NCBI GenBank assembly: GCA_945883545.1
Contig: CAMCXT010000002.1
Location: forward strand, 62,001-126,000
Origin: Chitinophaga pinensis
GTDB lineage: Bacteria > Bacteroidota > Bacteroidia > M30B66
Direction of reading: 5' to 3'
DNA: 64,000 nt
The number at the start of each line of letters is the position of its first letter. Position 1 is the stretch's first letter. The notes below the pieces were generated by a model, which ran no database searches, had not been told where the DNA came from, and saw nothing but the letters and a program-made list of their open reading frames with translations. Positions 28,091 through 38,322 of the stretch are shown piece by piece. A program made the translations under genes and the position numbers.

Positions 28091-29615
28091 AATCAACAGG
28101 TTCAAATTCTGGCTTTATCTTAATGCCTTCGTAACCAATTTCGATTCCATCTCTGTATTCGATGGTTAGGTATAAAAGGCCATCTGCGTCATAGCTTCTC
28201 CAAATTCCAATTCGCTTTCCATCAACATACTTGCCTTCCCAAAACAATTTTCCATCGTAACGAAAGGCTTGGTGCCTTCCCTCGGCTTTGCCGTTTTTGA
28301 AAGATCCAACGAAGCTGGTTGTTCCATCTTTAAAAGCGTGGCGCCAGTCGCCATCCATAAGACCTAAAACAAATTTTCCGCGGATAGTGTGTTCTCCTTG
28401 CTTGAAAATCCAATTGCCTTCTCTTTCACCTTCAATAAACTCTCCGAAAGCAAGCGTATCGGCACTTTCTGAAAGCTCCAAAGAAAATCCATCTTCTGCT
28501 CCGTTGCGGTAATATTCTTCTTTGAGGACGCTTCCACTTTCATAGTACCATAGCCATTTCCCTTCAGGACGGCCTTTGTTAAATGCACCTTTCTGCTCAA
28601 GTTTTCCATTGAGATAATAAAACGACCATTGCGCATTTCTTTGATCATCAATATAATAACCTTCAGATTTTATCTCCTTGTTCGGGTAAAACTCCTTCCA
28701 CAATCCTTGCTTTCTGAAAGCAGAATCGAGCATGCCGGAAGAAATCAGAATGCCATTTGACCAATATTCGGCTTTGGAAGGTTTGCCGAAATCGTCGTAA
28801 AAAATTTGCTGTCCAGTAAGTTTGCCATCAGCTGTAAGCGGGCCGCTTCGCTTGATTGTTCCATTTGAAGCATATGATTTTCTGATTTCTGGAGGCTTTG
28901 CATCTTCGGCAGTCTGCTGCAAAATATCGTCGATATACCGTTCGATTTTTTGAAGATTTCCTCTTTGGTCGAATGTTTTTACATATCCATTCTTCAAGCC
29001 TGCTTGGTATGCCGTTTCTGATTTGATGGAGAAATCTTGATAAAGTTCTACCCAGTTTCCCGCTTTTCGATTCTGCTTATCGGTGCGATTCACAATTTTC
29101 CGTTGTACAAGGACGCCTTTTTTGTAATCCAATAGAGTGATCACATTTCCAGATGAGTCGCACTCAATGCCTCTGCCCTCCTCCTTTCCTAGTGAAAAAG
29201 GAATTGCCGTTTGAAGATTTGTGTTTGGATAAAACCTGCGGGAAAACCCATTTTTCAAATCGTCAATAAAAGCTTCCTCTGTGCTAATATTACCGTTCGA
29301 AGTATAATCACGGCGTAGCCCGGATTTTTTTCCGTTTTGATATTGAATGCTTGTTTTAAGCAAACCTTCTTCGTTGAAAAACTTCCACAAACTATCTGAA
29401 ATACCTGCCTTTTTATAGCCTTCAGATTTAATGGCTCCCGATTCATAGTAAGCTTTCCAAAGGCCATCGGGTTTTCCTTCTTTCATAAAGCCCTCACCGG
29501 ACTTTTTCCCTCCGGGGAATTTGAGAATTACATATCCGTTTTGAACTAGGCTGTCCTGTGCTGTTAATTGCACTGCAAAAAATATTGCAAAAAACAGGAA
29601 AAGCCTATTCATCAT
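28053..29615 (-). CDS. MORN-variant (YwqK-like) repeat protein, secreted
   Basis: A 520-residue protein with a signal peptide (MMNRLFLFFAIFFAVQLTAQ) followed by about twenty short repeats of the form YYxNGxLxxEGxYxNGKxxGxWxxY (for example GKPDGLWKAYYESGAIKSEG, FYYLNGKLEQKGAFNKG, DGKLFWEGKYVDGKRIGIW). These are MORN-type beta-hairpins as in the YwqK family. Proteins of this type are common in Bacteroidota; their role is unknown and the 'antitoxin' label in databases is doubtful. The ATG at 29615 follows the M16 peptidase stop by one base, so the two are probably co-translated. Confidence 0.88.
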   Translation of the reverse strand: MMNRLFLFFAIFFAVQLTAQDSLVQNGYVILKFPGGKKSGEGFMKEGKPDGLWKAYYESGAIKSEGYKKAGISDSLWKFFNEEGLLKTSIQYQNGKKSGLRRDYTSNGNISTEEAFIDDLKNGFSRRFYPNTNLQTAIPFSLGKEEGRGIECDSSGNVITLLDYKKGVLVQRKIVNRTDKQNRKAGNWVELYQDFSIKSETAYQAGLKNGYVKTFDQRGNLQKIERYIDDILQQTAEDAKPPEIRKSYASNGTIKRSGPLTADGKLTGQQIFYDDFGKPSKAEYWSNGILISSGMLDSAFRKQGLWKEFYPNKEIKSEGYYIDDQRNAQWSFYYLNGKLEQKGAFNKGRPEGKWLWYYESGSVLKEEYYRNGAEDGFSLELSESADTLAFGEFIEGEREGNWIFKQGEHTIRGKFVLGLMDGDWRHAFKDGTTSFVGSFKNGKAEGRHQAFRYDGKLFWEGKYVDGKRIGIWRSYDADGLLYLTIEYRDGIEIGYEGIKIKPEFEPVDYEYLLQESTIKF

Positions 29616-29616
29616 G

Positions 29617-32541
29617 TTAATAACCAAAGATTTTTTTAGACTTCAAGATCGTTACTTCACCATATTTCTTGAGCGTCTCTTTTGGAATTTTCTTGGACGA
29701 TCCTACTACAGTAATAACGAATTTACCTTGGGCAAAAGTACTTGTATGAAAATCGCTCACATCTTTGATCGTTAAGCTATTTAGTTGCGGATAAATGATT
29801 TTACGCGTGTCCTTTTCTAACCCTTGTCGTTTCAAGGCGAGATAGGTAGGCGCAATATCACCAGCCATGGTTCTATCAGATACCATTTGACTTTTCAGTG
29901 CAGAAAGAGAAGCATTGAAAAGACTTTCTGACTCAGGCATTTTCAGAATCAACTGATTCATTGCAAGCATGGCTGAATCTAATTTATCGGCTTGGGTACC
30001 TATGTAGGCTCCAGCCATTGAAGGCATATCCTTAAATCTCGGGAAATTGAAATAGCCATAACTAGAATAAGCAAGTGCTTTTGATTCACGTATTTCTTGA
30101 AATACAACTGATGACATCCCTCCTCCAAAATATTCATTAAACAATGCAGATTTTGCTAGTCTTGTAGTATCGAGTGGGCCGTGTTTGGCTAACCAAGTGA
30201 TCTCGGCCTGGACCATGTTGAAATCGGTAAAATACACCTGTTTGCCACTTTGTTCTTTAATTACAAATTGCTTTGCTGTTGGCACTTCAAGACTTGGCAT
30301 TAACGGCTTGTGATATTTCGTTAATAACCTCTTTAATTCTGATTCTTCCAAGGTGCCATAATAAGATACAGCATGTTTATAGCTTGTTAGCTTGTTGATA
30401 AGCTCTGTTAATTCAGAAACTGATAGTTTTTTTAGTTGTTTCTCTGAAAGATTAAATCTTGTTGGATTTTCTTCGCCATACAAAGCGAAATCATTTAAGG
30501 CTTTTCGAATGTATTGCTGATTAAATTTAGCATTCTTCCTGGCTTGAAGTTGATCTGCAATAAGCTGTTTCAACACGCTTTCGGTTGGTTGAACTTTTGA
30601 CAAAATGTGCTCAATCGTTGAAAGTGCTCTTTCGAAAGACTGTTCGGGTCCGCTAATCTCTATAACAGTTACACGATCATTTGTGATAACATTGTAGTCG
30701 CATGCAAGATTAAAGAACTCAATACCAACTCCTTCTGGACTTAGATTGGCTGTACCTGAAAGCTTCATTAATTCGATTGCGATTGGAAGTCTGAGATCGT
30801 TCAGTCTTCCCATTTCAAAAGTATAGCGCAGTTTGAACAGTTTATTTTCGTTGTTTTTCACCTGAAGTAAATCAACACCTGGAAGCAGTTCAGACTTAAA
30901 AATATCTTTATTGAAATCCAAAAATTGGGGCGTAATTGGTTTAGATACATCATCAAAAATATCTTTTGCAAACCTTGAATTGTCTTTTCTATTTACTTCA
31001 ACAGGTGTGATTTCTGGTTTAACAATTTTCTCCGTAGGCAATTCTGCCACTTGTTCCTTCATCACTACTGTGAAGTCGTTTTTAAAATTGTTTCTTACAA
31101 AAAGAACCAAATCACTTTTGCTGATTTTTCTGAGTTTCTCTTTACTCAAAACAGCATCAGCGAGGGTTAAATCTTTCACAAATAGATTTACCAAACTGAA
31201 TGCTCTTCCTGCATTGGATTCCATTTCTTCCAACTCATCTTTTTCAAGATTCAGCAAAATAGACTTCAAGAGTTTTTCATCAAACTTCCCTTTTTTCAAA
31301 GAGTCAATTTGTGCTGTTAACAAGGTTTTTACTTCATCAAGTGTTTGATTTTCTGAAGGTTCTCCCATAAAAAACAGAACAGAATAATCATGCATTTGAA
31401 TTATATCGCCATCAGCACTGAGTAGCTTTTGTTTTTTAATGAGATTCTGTTCAAATAAACCAGCATATTCGTTCACTAAAAGTTCTTGAATAGCAATTAA
31501 ATAAGGTAAATTTTCACTGGTACTTTTCGGTAGTCGATAACCAACGAAAACACTTGGTTCTTGAAGGCCTTTTATCTTAATGATTTCAGCAGTTGTATCC
31601 ACCACTTCTTCAGGAAAACGAAGCGGTTTAATTGGTTTGTTCTCAAAAGATTTAAAGGCGTTATCAACCTTAATAATCATATCATCAGGATCAAAGTTTC
31701 CGGCCAATATAATTCCCATATTGTTAGGAACATAGTACCTGTCGAAATACTCATGAATTGCTTTCAATGAAGGATTTTTCAGATGTTCAATCGTTCCAAT
31801 GGTCGTTTGAGTTCCATAACTATGGTTTTTAAACAATGAAGCCATTGCAGCTTCAAACATCCTATCAAAATCAGAATCTAAAGAAATATTTTTCTCTTCA
31901 TAAACTGCTTCCAATTCGGTGTGAAACAAACGAAGAACCGGCTTTCTGAACCTTTCTGATTCTATCTTTAGCCAAGAATCAATTTGATTTGAAGGGATTT
32001 CGTTGATATAAACAGTTTCATCAAACGAAGTATATGCATTGGTGCCCTTTGCGCCAATATGTTGCATCATTTTATCATATTCATTAGCTATTGCGAGTTT
32101 TGCTGCTATCCCTGATATTGAATCTATTTCGTTATAAATACGCTTTCTTTTCTTTTCATCCTTAGTCTTATTGTAATCTTCATAGAGTTCGGCAATCTTG
32201 TCAAGAAATATCTTTTCTCTATCGTATTGTCGGGTTCCAAATTTATCGGTTCCCTTAAATAGCATATGCTCTAAGTAATGCGCTAAACCAGTATTGTCTT
32301 TTGGATCATGCTTGCTTCCAGCCTTGATTGCAATGCAAGTATAGATTTTCGGAGCAGTTCTATTCACTGTCATAAAAACCGATAATCCATTTTTTAATAC
32401 GTATTTTCTTGTTTTAAGGAGATCACCCTCAACAGTTTCATACGTGTAACTATTGGAAGAATCTTTATTGACCTTCCCAATTTGTGCATTCAACACATAT
32501 CCAATAGCTGTAAAAACAACAGCGAGTATTAACTTTCTCAT
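29617..32541 (-). CDS. M16 family zinc metallopeptidase (insulinase/pitrilysin-like)
   Basis: A 974-residue protein with a signal peptide (MRKLILAVVFTAIGYVLNAQ), so periplasmic or outer-membrane associated. The inverted zinc motif HxxEH is LAHYLEHMLFKGT (about 88-92), with a later Glu in the ELEAVYEEKN segment as third ligand. A second, catalytically inactive M16-like half starts near residue 540 (LDFNKDIFKSELLPGVDLL). This two-domain layout resembles pitrilysin-type peptidases that degrade peptides. I prefer the ATG at 32541, which gives a clean signal peptide. It follows nadA by 20 bp and precedes the MORN-type gene. The codon composition is more AT-rich than the neighbours by eye. Confidence 0.93.
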   Translation of the reverse strand: MRKLILAVVFTAIGYVLNAQIGKVNKDSSNSYTYETVEGDLLKTRKYVLKNGLSVFMTVNRTAPKIYTCIAIKAGSKHDPKDNTGLAHYLEHMLFKGTDKFGTRQYDREKIFLDKIAELYEDYNKTKDEKKRKRIYNEIDSISGIAAKLAIANEYDKMMQHIGAKGTNAYTSFDETVYINEIPSNQIDSWLKIESERFRKPVLRLFHTELEAVYEEKNISLDSDFDRMFEAAMASLFKNHSYGTQTTIGTIEHLKNPSLKAIHEYFDRYYVPNNMGIILAGNFDPDDMIIKVDNAFKSFENKPIKPLRFPEEVVDTTAEIIKIKGLQEPSVFVGYRLPKSTSENLPYLIAIQELLVNEYAGLFEQNLIKKQKLLSADGDIIQMHDYSVLFFMGEPSENQTLDEVKTLLTAQIDSLKKGKFDEKLLKSILLNLEKDELEEMESNAGRAFSLVNLFVKDLTLADAVLSKEKLRKISKSDLVLFVRNNFKNDFTVVMKEQVAELPTEKIVKPEITPVEVNRKDNSRFAKDIFDDVSKPITPQFLDFNKDIFKSELLPGVDLLQVKNNENKLFKLRYTFEMGRLNDLRLPIAIELMKLSGTANLSPEGVGIEFFNLACDYNVITNDRVTVIEISGPEQSFERALSTIEHILSKVQPTESVLKQLIADQLQARKNAKFNQQYIRKALNDFALYGEENPTRFNLSEKQLKKLSVSELTELINKLTSYKHAVSYYGTLEESELKRLLTKYHKPLMPSLEVPTAKQFVIKEQSGKQVYFTDFNMVQAEITWLAKHGPLDTTRLAKSALFNEYFGGGMSSVVFQEIRESKALAYSSYGYFNFPRFKDMPSMAGAYIGTQADKLDSAMLAMNQLILKMPESESLFNASLSALKSQMVSDRTMAGDIAPTYLALKRQGLEKDTRKIIYPQLNSLTIKDVSDFHTSTFAQGKFVITVVGSSKKIPKETLKKYGEVTILKSKKIFGY

Positions 32542-32561
32542 TTTCAATTCAAGGTTTAACA

Positions 32562-33536
32562 TCAAAGTCCAAGTTTTGCCGAAATATCGAGCATTCTTCT
32601 AATTGATCTTTCAGCAGGAATGCGAATAGCTTCTTCTACATCAATTGAAGGTTCTTCGTTTTTCATGCATAGATAGATCTTTTCTAAAGTATTTAGTTTC
32701 ATGTGCGGACAATCGTTGCAAGCACAATTGTTTTCAGGGGGTGCAGGAATGAACGTTTTTTCCGGCGAATCTTTCACCATCTGGTATAAGATTCCGCTTT
32801 CGGTAGCTACAATAAAAGTTGTAGCTGGATTGTTTTTCGAAAACTTTAAAAGCGCAGTAGTTGACCCAATAAAATTTGCAAGTTCTAAAACAGGAGTTTC
32901 GCATTCAGGATGTGCTATCACTAATGCACTTGGATAACGCTCTTTGAGTTTGATGATTTTTTCTCTGGAGAAGATTTCATGCACCATGCAAGCACCATCC
33001 CACAGCACCATTTCTCTTCCAGTTTTTTGCATGACATAACGACCAAGGTTCTTGTCTGGTGCAAAAATGATCTTTTCATCGGCTGGTAAACTCTGCACAA
33101 TTTGTACAGCATTAGAAGAAGTACAAACAATATCGGTAATAGCCTTAATTGCTGCAGTGCAATTGATATAAGAAATAACTGTATGGTCAGGATGTTGGTC
33201 GCAGAATGCTTTAAATTGATCCGGAGGACAGCTGTCGGCCAAAGAACAACCAGCACGCAAGTCGGGGATTACTACTTTTTTGGAAGGACTTAGTATTTTT
33301 GCTGTCTCGGCCATGAAATGCACTCCAGCAAAAACAATCATATCGGCATTTGTGCTTGCTGCTTGCTGCGAAAGACCTAGGCTATCGCCAATATAGTCGG
33401 CAATGTCTTGAATATCAGAATCTTGATAATAATGAGCTAAAATTATTGCGTTCTTTTCTTCTTTGAGGCGTTTGATTTCTTCGAAGAGATCCAAACCTGC
33501 TGTTTCGTTTCGAAAAGTTGCAGTTGGTTTAAACAT
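32562..33536 (-). CDS. nadA: Quinolinate synthase A
   Basis: A 324-residue enzyme condensing iminoaspartate with dihydroxyacetone phosphate to quinolinate in de novo NAD synthesis. Family hallmarks: [53 protein letters not shown]-like [25 protein letters not shown] and [16 protein letters not shown]. The three [4Fe-4S] Cys are the ones in AGCSLADSC (first), CTSSN-flanking and CNDCPHM. The start MFKPTATF at 33536 is used; the frame is open further upstream but that part is unlike NadA. No nadB or nadC is in the window. Confidence 0.96.
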   Translation of the reverse strand: MFKPTATFRNETAGLDLFEEIKRLKEEKNAIILAHYYQDSDIQDIADYIGDSLGLSQQAASTNADMIVFAGVHFMAETAKILSPSKKVVIPDLRAGCSLADSCPPDQFKAFCDQHPDHTVISYINCTAAIKAITDIVCTSSNAVQIVQSLPADEKIIFAPDKNLGRYVMQKTGREMVLWDGACMVHEIFSREKIIKLKERYPSALVIAHPECETPVLELANFIGSTTALLKFSKNNPATTFIVATESGILYQMVKDSPEKTFIPAPPENNCACNDCPHMKLNTLEKIYLCMKNEEPSIDVEEAIRIPAERSIRRMLDISAKLGL

Positions 33537-34036
33537 ATATAAATACTTTTTAAAAAAAGGTTTAAAAGAAAAGGTAGTATTTAATAAGCGTGTTAGTACT
33601 GTGTGAAAAAAGTTAACGCTCTTTTTGCAATTGATGAAATCCACCATTTGCAAACACAAAATTAACAGTTAGTTTTTGATTAAGGCTTTGATTTGCATAT
33701 TTATCTATGCTTATTAACAAACTACTGAAAACGTTTTCAGATGAAAAATTCTCATCTTGTTCGAGCACTTTTTCTGTTAAGAGAATGTTATCAGAATGCT
33801 TAATCACTGTTATAGATTTTGCTTGACTTATATACATTAACTTTATAAGGAGCATAAAATCTATGTAAATCAAGAAAACTTTATTGCTACTTTTCCATAT
33901 TGATTAACAATTATTAACAAGAAAAGTGTGTGTAAAATTATTTGTGAGCACCTGATACTCAGGACTCGAAAAAGTTGACAAAATTTGCAGGGCTAATCAT
34001 TTTAAACTAAGAGACATTCTCAAAAACAGCATCTTC
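33537..34036. other. 500-bp divergent intergenic region, nadA / rpiB
   Basis: AT-rich stretch between nadA (-) and rpiB (+). It holds the doubtful small reading frame at 33613-33855, several A/T runs and regulatory room for both genes. I see no clear hairpin terminator, RNA gene or riboswitch-like conserved core. Confidence 0.5.
33613..33855 (-). CDS. Possible small protein upstream of nadA, uncertain
   Basis: An open frame of 80 codons from an ATG at 33855 (another ATG at 33837), ending 77 bp before nadA. Its protein has a hydrophobic start ([20 protein letters not shown]) and an ordinary mixed composition afterwards. I recognise no family, see no convincing promoter, and the reading frame could be chance in an AT-rich intergenic stretch. 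Confidence 0.3.
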   Translation of the reverse strand: MLLIKLMYISQAKSITVIKHSDNILLTEKVLEQDENFSSENVFSSLLISIDKYANQSLNQKLTVNFVFANGGFHQLQKER

Positions 34037-34465
34037 ATGAAAATTGCCATTGCTGCCGATCACGCAGGCTTCGAACTTAAAGTACAACTTCTCCCGTTTC
34101 TTCATCAACTTGGCTTATCTACTGAAGATTTAGGATCCCACTCTTTGGATAGTATGGATTACCCAGATGTAGCTCATCCTTTGGCTGCTCAAGTAGAATC
34201 TAGCGAAGCAGAATTTGGTGTATTGATCTGTGGTAGTGCTAATGGAGTAGCAATGGCAGCCAATAAGCATCAAGGAATTCGAGCAGCAATTTGTTGGAAT
34301 ACTGAAATTGCGTCTCTTGCTCGTCAGCACAACAATGCAAATGTTTTGTGTCTTCCTGCTCGCTTTATATCTGTTGAAGAAGCCTTTCAAATCACCAAAA
34401 CTTTCTTGGATACTGAATTTGAAGGAGGTCGTCATCAGCGTAGGGTTGATAAGATTGGTTGCTGA
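34037..34465 (+). CDS. rpiB: Ribose-5-phosphate isomerase B
   Basis: A 142-residue RpiB/LacA/LacB-family sugar-phosphate isomerase of the non-oxidative pentose phosphate pathway. The N-terminus IAIAADHAGFELK has the conserved Asp-His, SMDYPDVAHPLA follows, and the active-site Cys lies in LICGSANGVAMAANKHQGIRAA (the usual CGTGxGMxIAANK with SANGV instead of TGIGM). The C-terminus has CLPARFIS and EGGRHQRRVDKI. The ATG at 34037 fits the family start. It is followed after 72 bp by the DUF4175 gene. Confidence 0.95.
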   Translation: MKIAIAADHAGFELKVQLLPFLHQLGLSTEDLGSHSLDSMDYPDVAHPLAAQVESSEAEFGVLICGSANGVAMAANKHQGIRAAICWNTEIASLARQHNNANVLCLPARFISVEEAFQITKTFLDTEFEGGRHQRRVDKIGC

Positions 34466-34537
34466 TTGAACTTTTTTATCAGTTAAGTTGTATCAAAAAC
34501 AGCGTATTTTCGTTATTCGTATACATAATAATCATAG

Positions 34538-37500
34538 ATGAGGGGTTCTTCGTATTCGGTTTTACTACTAAAACTGGATGAGTTTATTCGTAAGTACTAC
34601 AAAAATCAACTCATCCGCGGTGCCATATACACTGTAGGAGTGGTTGCTGTATTTTACCTGTTTTCTGCACTGGTAGAGTACTTTGGACAATTAAGTTCGG
34701 TAGGAAGAGCCATCTTGTTTTACTCTTTTGTTCTGCTCACCTTATCAATTTTGGTGAAATTTATTTTTCAGCCTTTGGCAGGATTGTTAAAGCTCGGAAA
34801 AGTCATATCACATGAAACTGCGGCACAAATAATAGGTCAACACTTCACTGATGTAAAAGATAAGTTGATCAATACGCTTCAGCTTCACCAACAATTAGAA
34901 CAAAGAAATTTCAATGAAGACTTAATACTTGCAAGTATTGATCAGAAAATTGTTGAACTCAAACCCGTTCCATTTACTTCAGCAGTAGATCTTCGTCAGA
35001 ACTTAAGATATGCTCGATGGGCGATGATTCCGTTGGCGGTGATCATTGTTCTTCTTCTCTGGATTCCATCATTGTTGACAGAAAGTTCAAGAAGAATTAT
35101 TGCTTATGACCAAGTTTTCGAACCTGTTGCGCCATTTTCTTTTAAGATTGTTAACTCAAAATTAGAAACACCTGCACAACAAGACTATGAACTTCAAGTA
35201 AAGACAACAGGATCGGAAATTCCTGATCAAGTTTTTATTGATATAGAAGGAAATAAGTTTCGTTTGAACAAGGCAGATAAGCTTAATTTCAACTACACTT
35301 TCAGAAATGTGCAGCGGAATATTTCATTTCGTTTTTATGCAGATGGGTTTTATTCTAAACCTTATGAATTAAAATCACTTCCAAACCCATTACTCAATGG
35401 ATTTAGTGTAGCTCTTGATTATCCTGCTTACACAGGAAAAAAGGATGAAACTATTTCCAATGCTGGAGACTTAATCATTCCCACTGGTACAAAAGTTACA
35501 TGGAATCTTAAGACATCCAATACGGACAAACTTCAATTGGCATTTCAAGATTCTGTAATCAGTGCAGAAAATTCTGGAAAGGATCAATATACGTTTACGT
35601 CGGTTTTTAAAAAGGACAATCGTTATAGAATCAGAACCTCAAATCAATTCTTACAAGGAAAAGATCAGGTCGAATATGCTCTCTCTGTTACACAAGATGA
35701 GTATCCTAACATTACAGTAGAAGAAAAGTCAGATTCAATTGCCTCTTCTGTTCTTTATTTCAAAGGAGATATGGAAGATGATTATGGGTTTTCTGCTTTG
35801 AAGTTTTCGTTTATTAGGAAGAATGGTAACGAAGTAGTACTTCAGAAATCTAGTGATGTTCCATTCAATAGAAACTTCATTCGGAATGTTTTCTTCTGGA
35901 CTGTGAATTTCTCTGAACTTCAACTTAATCCGGGTGAAGAAGTTGAGTACTGGTTTGAAGTATGGGACAATGATGGAGTGAATGGAGCTAAGTCAGCACG
36001 CTCGAATCGTCGATTGTTTAAAGCCCCAACACTGGATGAAATTTATAAGCAGCAAGACGAGAAGAATACTGATATAAAAACTGATCTGAAGGAAATAATT
36101 AAAGATAGTAAGCAACTGCAAAAAGAGTTGGATGACCTGAATAAGCGGATGCTAGAGAAGAAAGAATTGAGCTGGCAGGATAAAAAGAAAGCGCAGGAAT
36201 TAATTGATAAGCAACAGCAATTAAAGCAACAGATTGAGAACCTAAAAAAGGAAAATCAACTCAATAACCAACAAAAAGAGGAATTCCGTCAAAGCGATGA
36301 GAATATACTTGAAAAACAGAAACAACTGGAGAACTTGTTTGAACAGATTCTCAGTGAGGAAATGAAGGAAAAACTCAAGCAGCTGGAAGAGTTGATGAAG
36401 AACCTTGATAAGGAAAAGCTTCGCGATGCTGTTGAGAAAATGAAGCAAGACAATAAGGATATAGAGAAAGAACTTGATCGATCCTTAGAATTGTTTAAGC
36501 AGCTTGAATTGGAGCAAAAAATGAATGCCGCTATCGATAAGCTCGATCAAATGCAAAAGAAGCAAGAAGCACTTGCCGAAAAATCGGAGCAAAAGGGAGC
36601 AAACGAACAAGAAATTAAGAAGGAACAAGATCAGCTCAATAAAGAATTCGATGATTTCCGAAAGGAAATGGATGATGTAGAAAAGAAGAACAGCCAGTTG
36701 GAAGAGCCTATGAATTTAGGCGATAACGATAAGCAAGAGCAAGACATCCAACAAGACATGCAGAACTCCTCCGAGGAACTTCAGCAAAAGAAAGGATCAA
36801 AGGCGTCTAAATCTCAAAAAAGCGCATCCTCAAAAATGCAGCAGATGAAGGATAAGATGCAGCAACAAATGGAAGCATCAGAAGGCGAAAGTTTAGAAGA
36901 GGATGTTTCAAAAATCAGAGAGATCCTTGAGAATCTTCTGCAGCTTTCCTTTGACCAAGAGAAGTTGATGAAGCAACTACAAAAAACGAATCCAGCGAAT
37001 CCTTTGTACACCGGAATTACAGCCGAGCAAAAGCGCTTGAAAGACAATGCCGTTGCTATTGAAGACTCTCTTTTTGCTTTGAGTAAACGTGTAGCTCAAT
37101 TAGAATCTTTTATCAATAGAGAAATCAGCAAAATCAACAATGAGCTAGACAAATCGGTAGAATATCTTGCTGAGCGTCAAGTTGGGCAAGCTGCTTCTCG
37201 TCAGCAAACAGCCATGACATCAATCAATAACCTTGCTTTGATGTTATCAGAAGTTTCCGATCAAATGCAGAAGCAATTGGCGCAGCAACAACAGCAGCAA
37301 AAGCAAGGAAATGGATCGTGCAAAAAGCCAGGAAATAACAAAAAACCGGGTCAAGGAAAGCCTTCCATGAGTACAATGCGCCAACTTCAACAGCAGCTAA
37401 ATGAGCAAATGCAACAGATGAAGGAAGGCATGGGAAAACCAGGTCAAGGCAAAGAAGGTAAGCAAGGAAGTGAGCAATTGGCAAGAATGGCAGCCCAGCA

Positions 37501-37891
37501 AGAGGCATTGAGAAATCAATTGCAAAAAATGATGAACGAAATGATCAAAGAGGGAGACGGAGGAAACGCAGGCAATTTGAGGAATATCCTCAATAAAATG
37601 GAACAAACAGAAACGGAGATTGTAAATAAAAAGCTAAGTTTGGAGACGATGAAGCGCCAACAGGATATATTAACGCGTTTGTTGGAGGCTGAAAAAGCAG
37701 AGCGAGAAAGAGAATTGGATACAAAAAGAGAGTCTAATGAGAATAAAGCTGATTATAGACGTAACATTCTTGAATTCAATCAGTATAACAAGCTTATGAA
37801 TCAGGAAGCAGAATTATTAAAAACTTTGCCCCCTTCATTGAAACCCTTTTACAAAAACCTCGTAAAGGAGTACTTTAACACCACCAATTAA
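34538..37891 (+). CDS. DUF4175 family large membrane protein
   Basis: A 1117-residue protein with three N-terminal transmembrane helices (about 27-48, 58-77, 157-176). A beta-rich extracytoplasmic region (about 185-495) contains Ig-like parts such as GFSVALDYPAYTGKKDE and EEVEYWFEVWDNDGVNGAKSARS. From about 505 to the end the protein is mostly charged coiled coil (Lys/Glu/Gln), then Gln/Gly/Lys-rich low complexity (SCKKPGNNKKPGQGKP) and a terminal helix. This is the plan of DUF4175-type proteins in Bacteroidota and Alphaproteobacteria, whose function is unknown. The size and coiled coil suggest a structural or scaffolding role in the envelope. Three helices would put the coiled coil on the opposite side from the N-terminus. 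Confidence 0.88.
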   Translation: MRGSSYSVLLLKLDEFIRKYYKNQLIRGAIYTVGVVAVFYLFSALVEYFGQLSSVGRAILFYSFVLLTLSILVKFIFQPLAGLLKLGKVISHETAAQIIGQHFTDVKDKLINTLQLHQQLEQRNFNEDLILASIDQKIVELKPVPFTSAVDLRQNLRYARWAMIPLAVIIVLLLWIPSLLTESSRRIIAYDQVFEPVAPFSFKIVNSKLETPAQQDYELQVKTTGSEIPDQVFIDIEGNKFRLNKADKLNFNYTFRNVQRNISFRFYADGFYSKPYELKSLPNPLLNGFSVALDYPAYTGKKDETISNAGDLIIPTGTKVTWNLKTSNTDKLQLAFQDSVISAENSGKDQYTFTSVFKKDNRYRIRTSNQFLQGKDQVEYALSVTQDEYPNITVEEKSDSIASSVLYFKGDMEDDYGFSALKFSFIRKNGNEVVLQKSSDVPFNRNFIRNVFFWTVNFSELQLNPGEEVEYWFEVWDNDGVNGAKSARSNRRLFKAPTLDEIYKQQDEKNTDIKTDLKEIIKDSKQLQKELDDLNKRMLEKKELSWQDKKKAQELIDKQQQLKQQIENLKKENQLNNQQKEEFRQSDENILEKQKQLENLFEQILSEEMKEKLKQLEELMKNLDKEKLRDAVEKMKQDNKDIEKELDRSLELFKQLELEQKMNAAIDKLDQMQKKQEALAEKSEQKGANEQEIKKEQDQLNKEFDDFRKEMDDVEKKNSQLEEPMNLGDNDKQEQDIQQDMQNSSEELQQKKGSKASKSQKSASSKMQQMKDKMQQQMEASEGESLEEDVSKIREILENLLQLSFDQEKLMKQLQKTNPANPLYTGITAEQKRLKDNAVAIEDSLFALSKRVAQLESFINREISKINNELDKSVEYLAERQVGQAASRQQTAMTSINNLALMLSEVSDQMQKQLAQQQQQQKQGNGSCKKPGNNKKPGQGKPSMSTMRQLQQQLNEQMQQMKEGMGKPGQGKEGKQGSEQLARMAAQQEALRNQLQKMMNEMIKEGDGGNAGNLRNILNKMEQTETEIVNKKLSLETMKRQQDILTRLLEAEKAERERELDTKRESNENKADYRRNILEFNQYNKLMNQEAELLKTLPPSLKPFYKNLVKEYFNTTN

Positions 37892-37902
37892 GTTTGCTAC
37901 GC

Positions 37903-38319
37903 ATGATGATAACCGAGACCCGATCTGTAAGTTTTCCCTCTGTGAAAGAGAATATCGCCCTTGTAGGCAAATACGTAGATGAGATATGTGAGTTCTATAA
38001 TATCGGAGACGAAAATTATGGGAACATCCTGATTGCGGTAACAGAAGCTGTTTCAAATGCCATTTATCATGGAAACCGTTTGAATCCTGATAAGGATGTT
38101 CGTTTCCATTATGAAACCAAAGAAAACAACCTATGTTTCGTGATTGAAGATGAAGGCCGTGGATACAACCCTGAAACATTGCCAGACCCAACCGATCCTG
38201 AGAATGTTGAGAGTCCTAATGGACGTGGTGTTTTTCTAATGCGTAAGCTAACCGATGATATTCGATTCGAGAATGAGGGCAAGCGCGTTGAACTTTATTT
38301 CAGAATCGTAAATCAATAG
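37903..38319 (+). CDS. HATPase anti-sigma-factor-like ATP-binding protein
   Basis: A 138-residue GHKL-fold single-domain protein of the RsbW/SpoIIAB type. The N-box is AVTEAVSNAIYHGNR (about 45-58), the G1 box is IEDEGRGYNP, and the G2 box is NGRGVFLMRKLTDD. Such proteins bind ATP and usually hold a sigma factor or an anti-anti-sigma (STAS) protein. No sigma-B-like, STAS or PP2C gene is visible next to it. The start is ATG at 37903 (or 37906) rather than a TTG at 37894. It ends with a TAG that is in frame with the downstream ybeY reading frame (see the finding on ybeY). Confidence 0.88.
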   Translation: MMITETRSVSFPSVKENIALVGKYVDEICEFYNIGDENYGNILIAVTEAVSNAIYHGNRLNPDKDVRFHYETKENNLCFVIEDEGRGYNPETLPDPTDPENVESPNGRGVFLMRKLTDDIRFENEGKRVELYFRIVNQ

Positions 38320-38322
38320 GCC

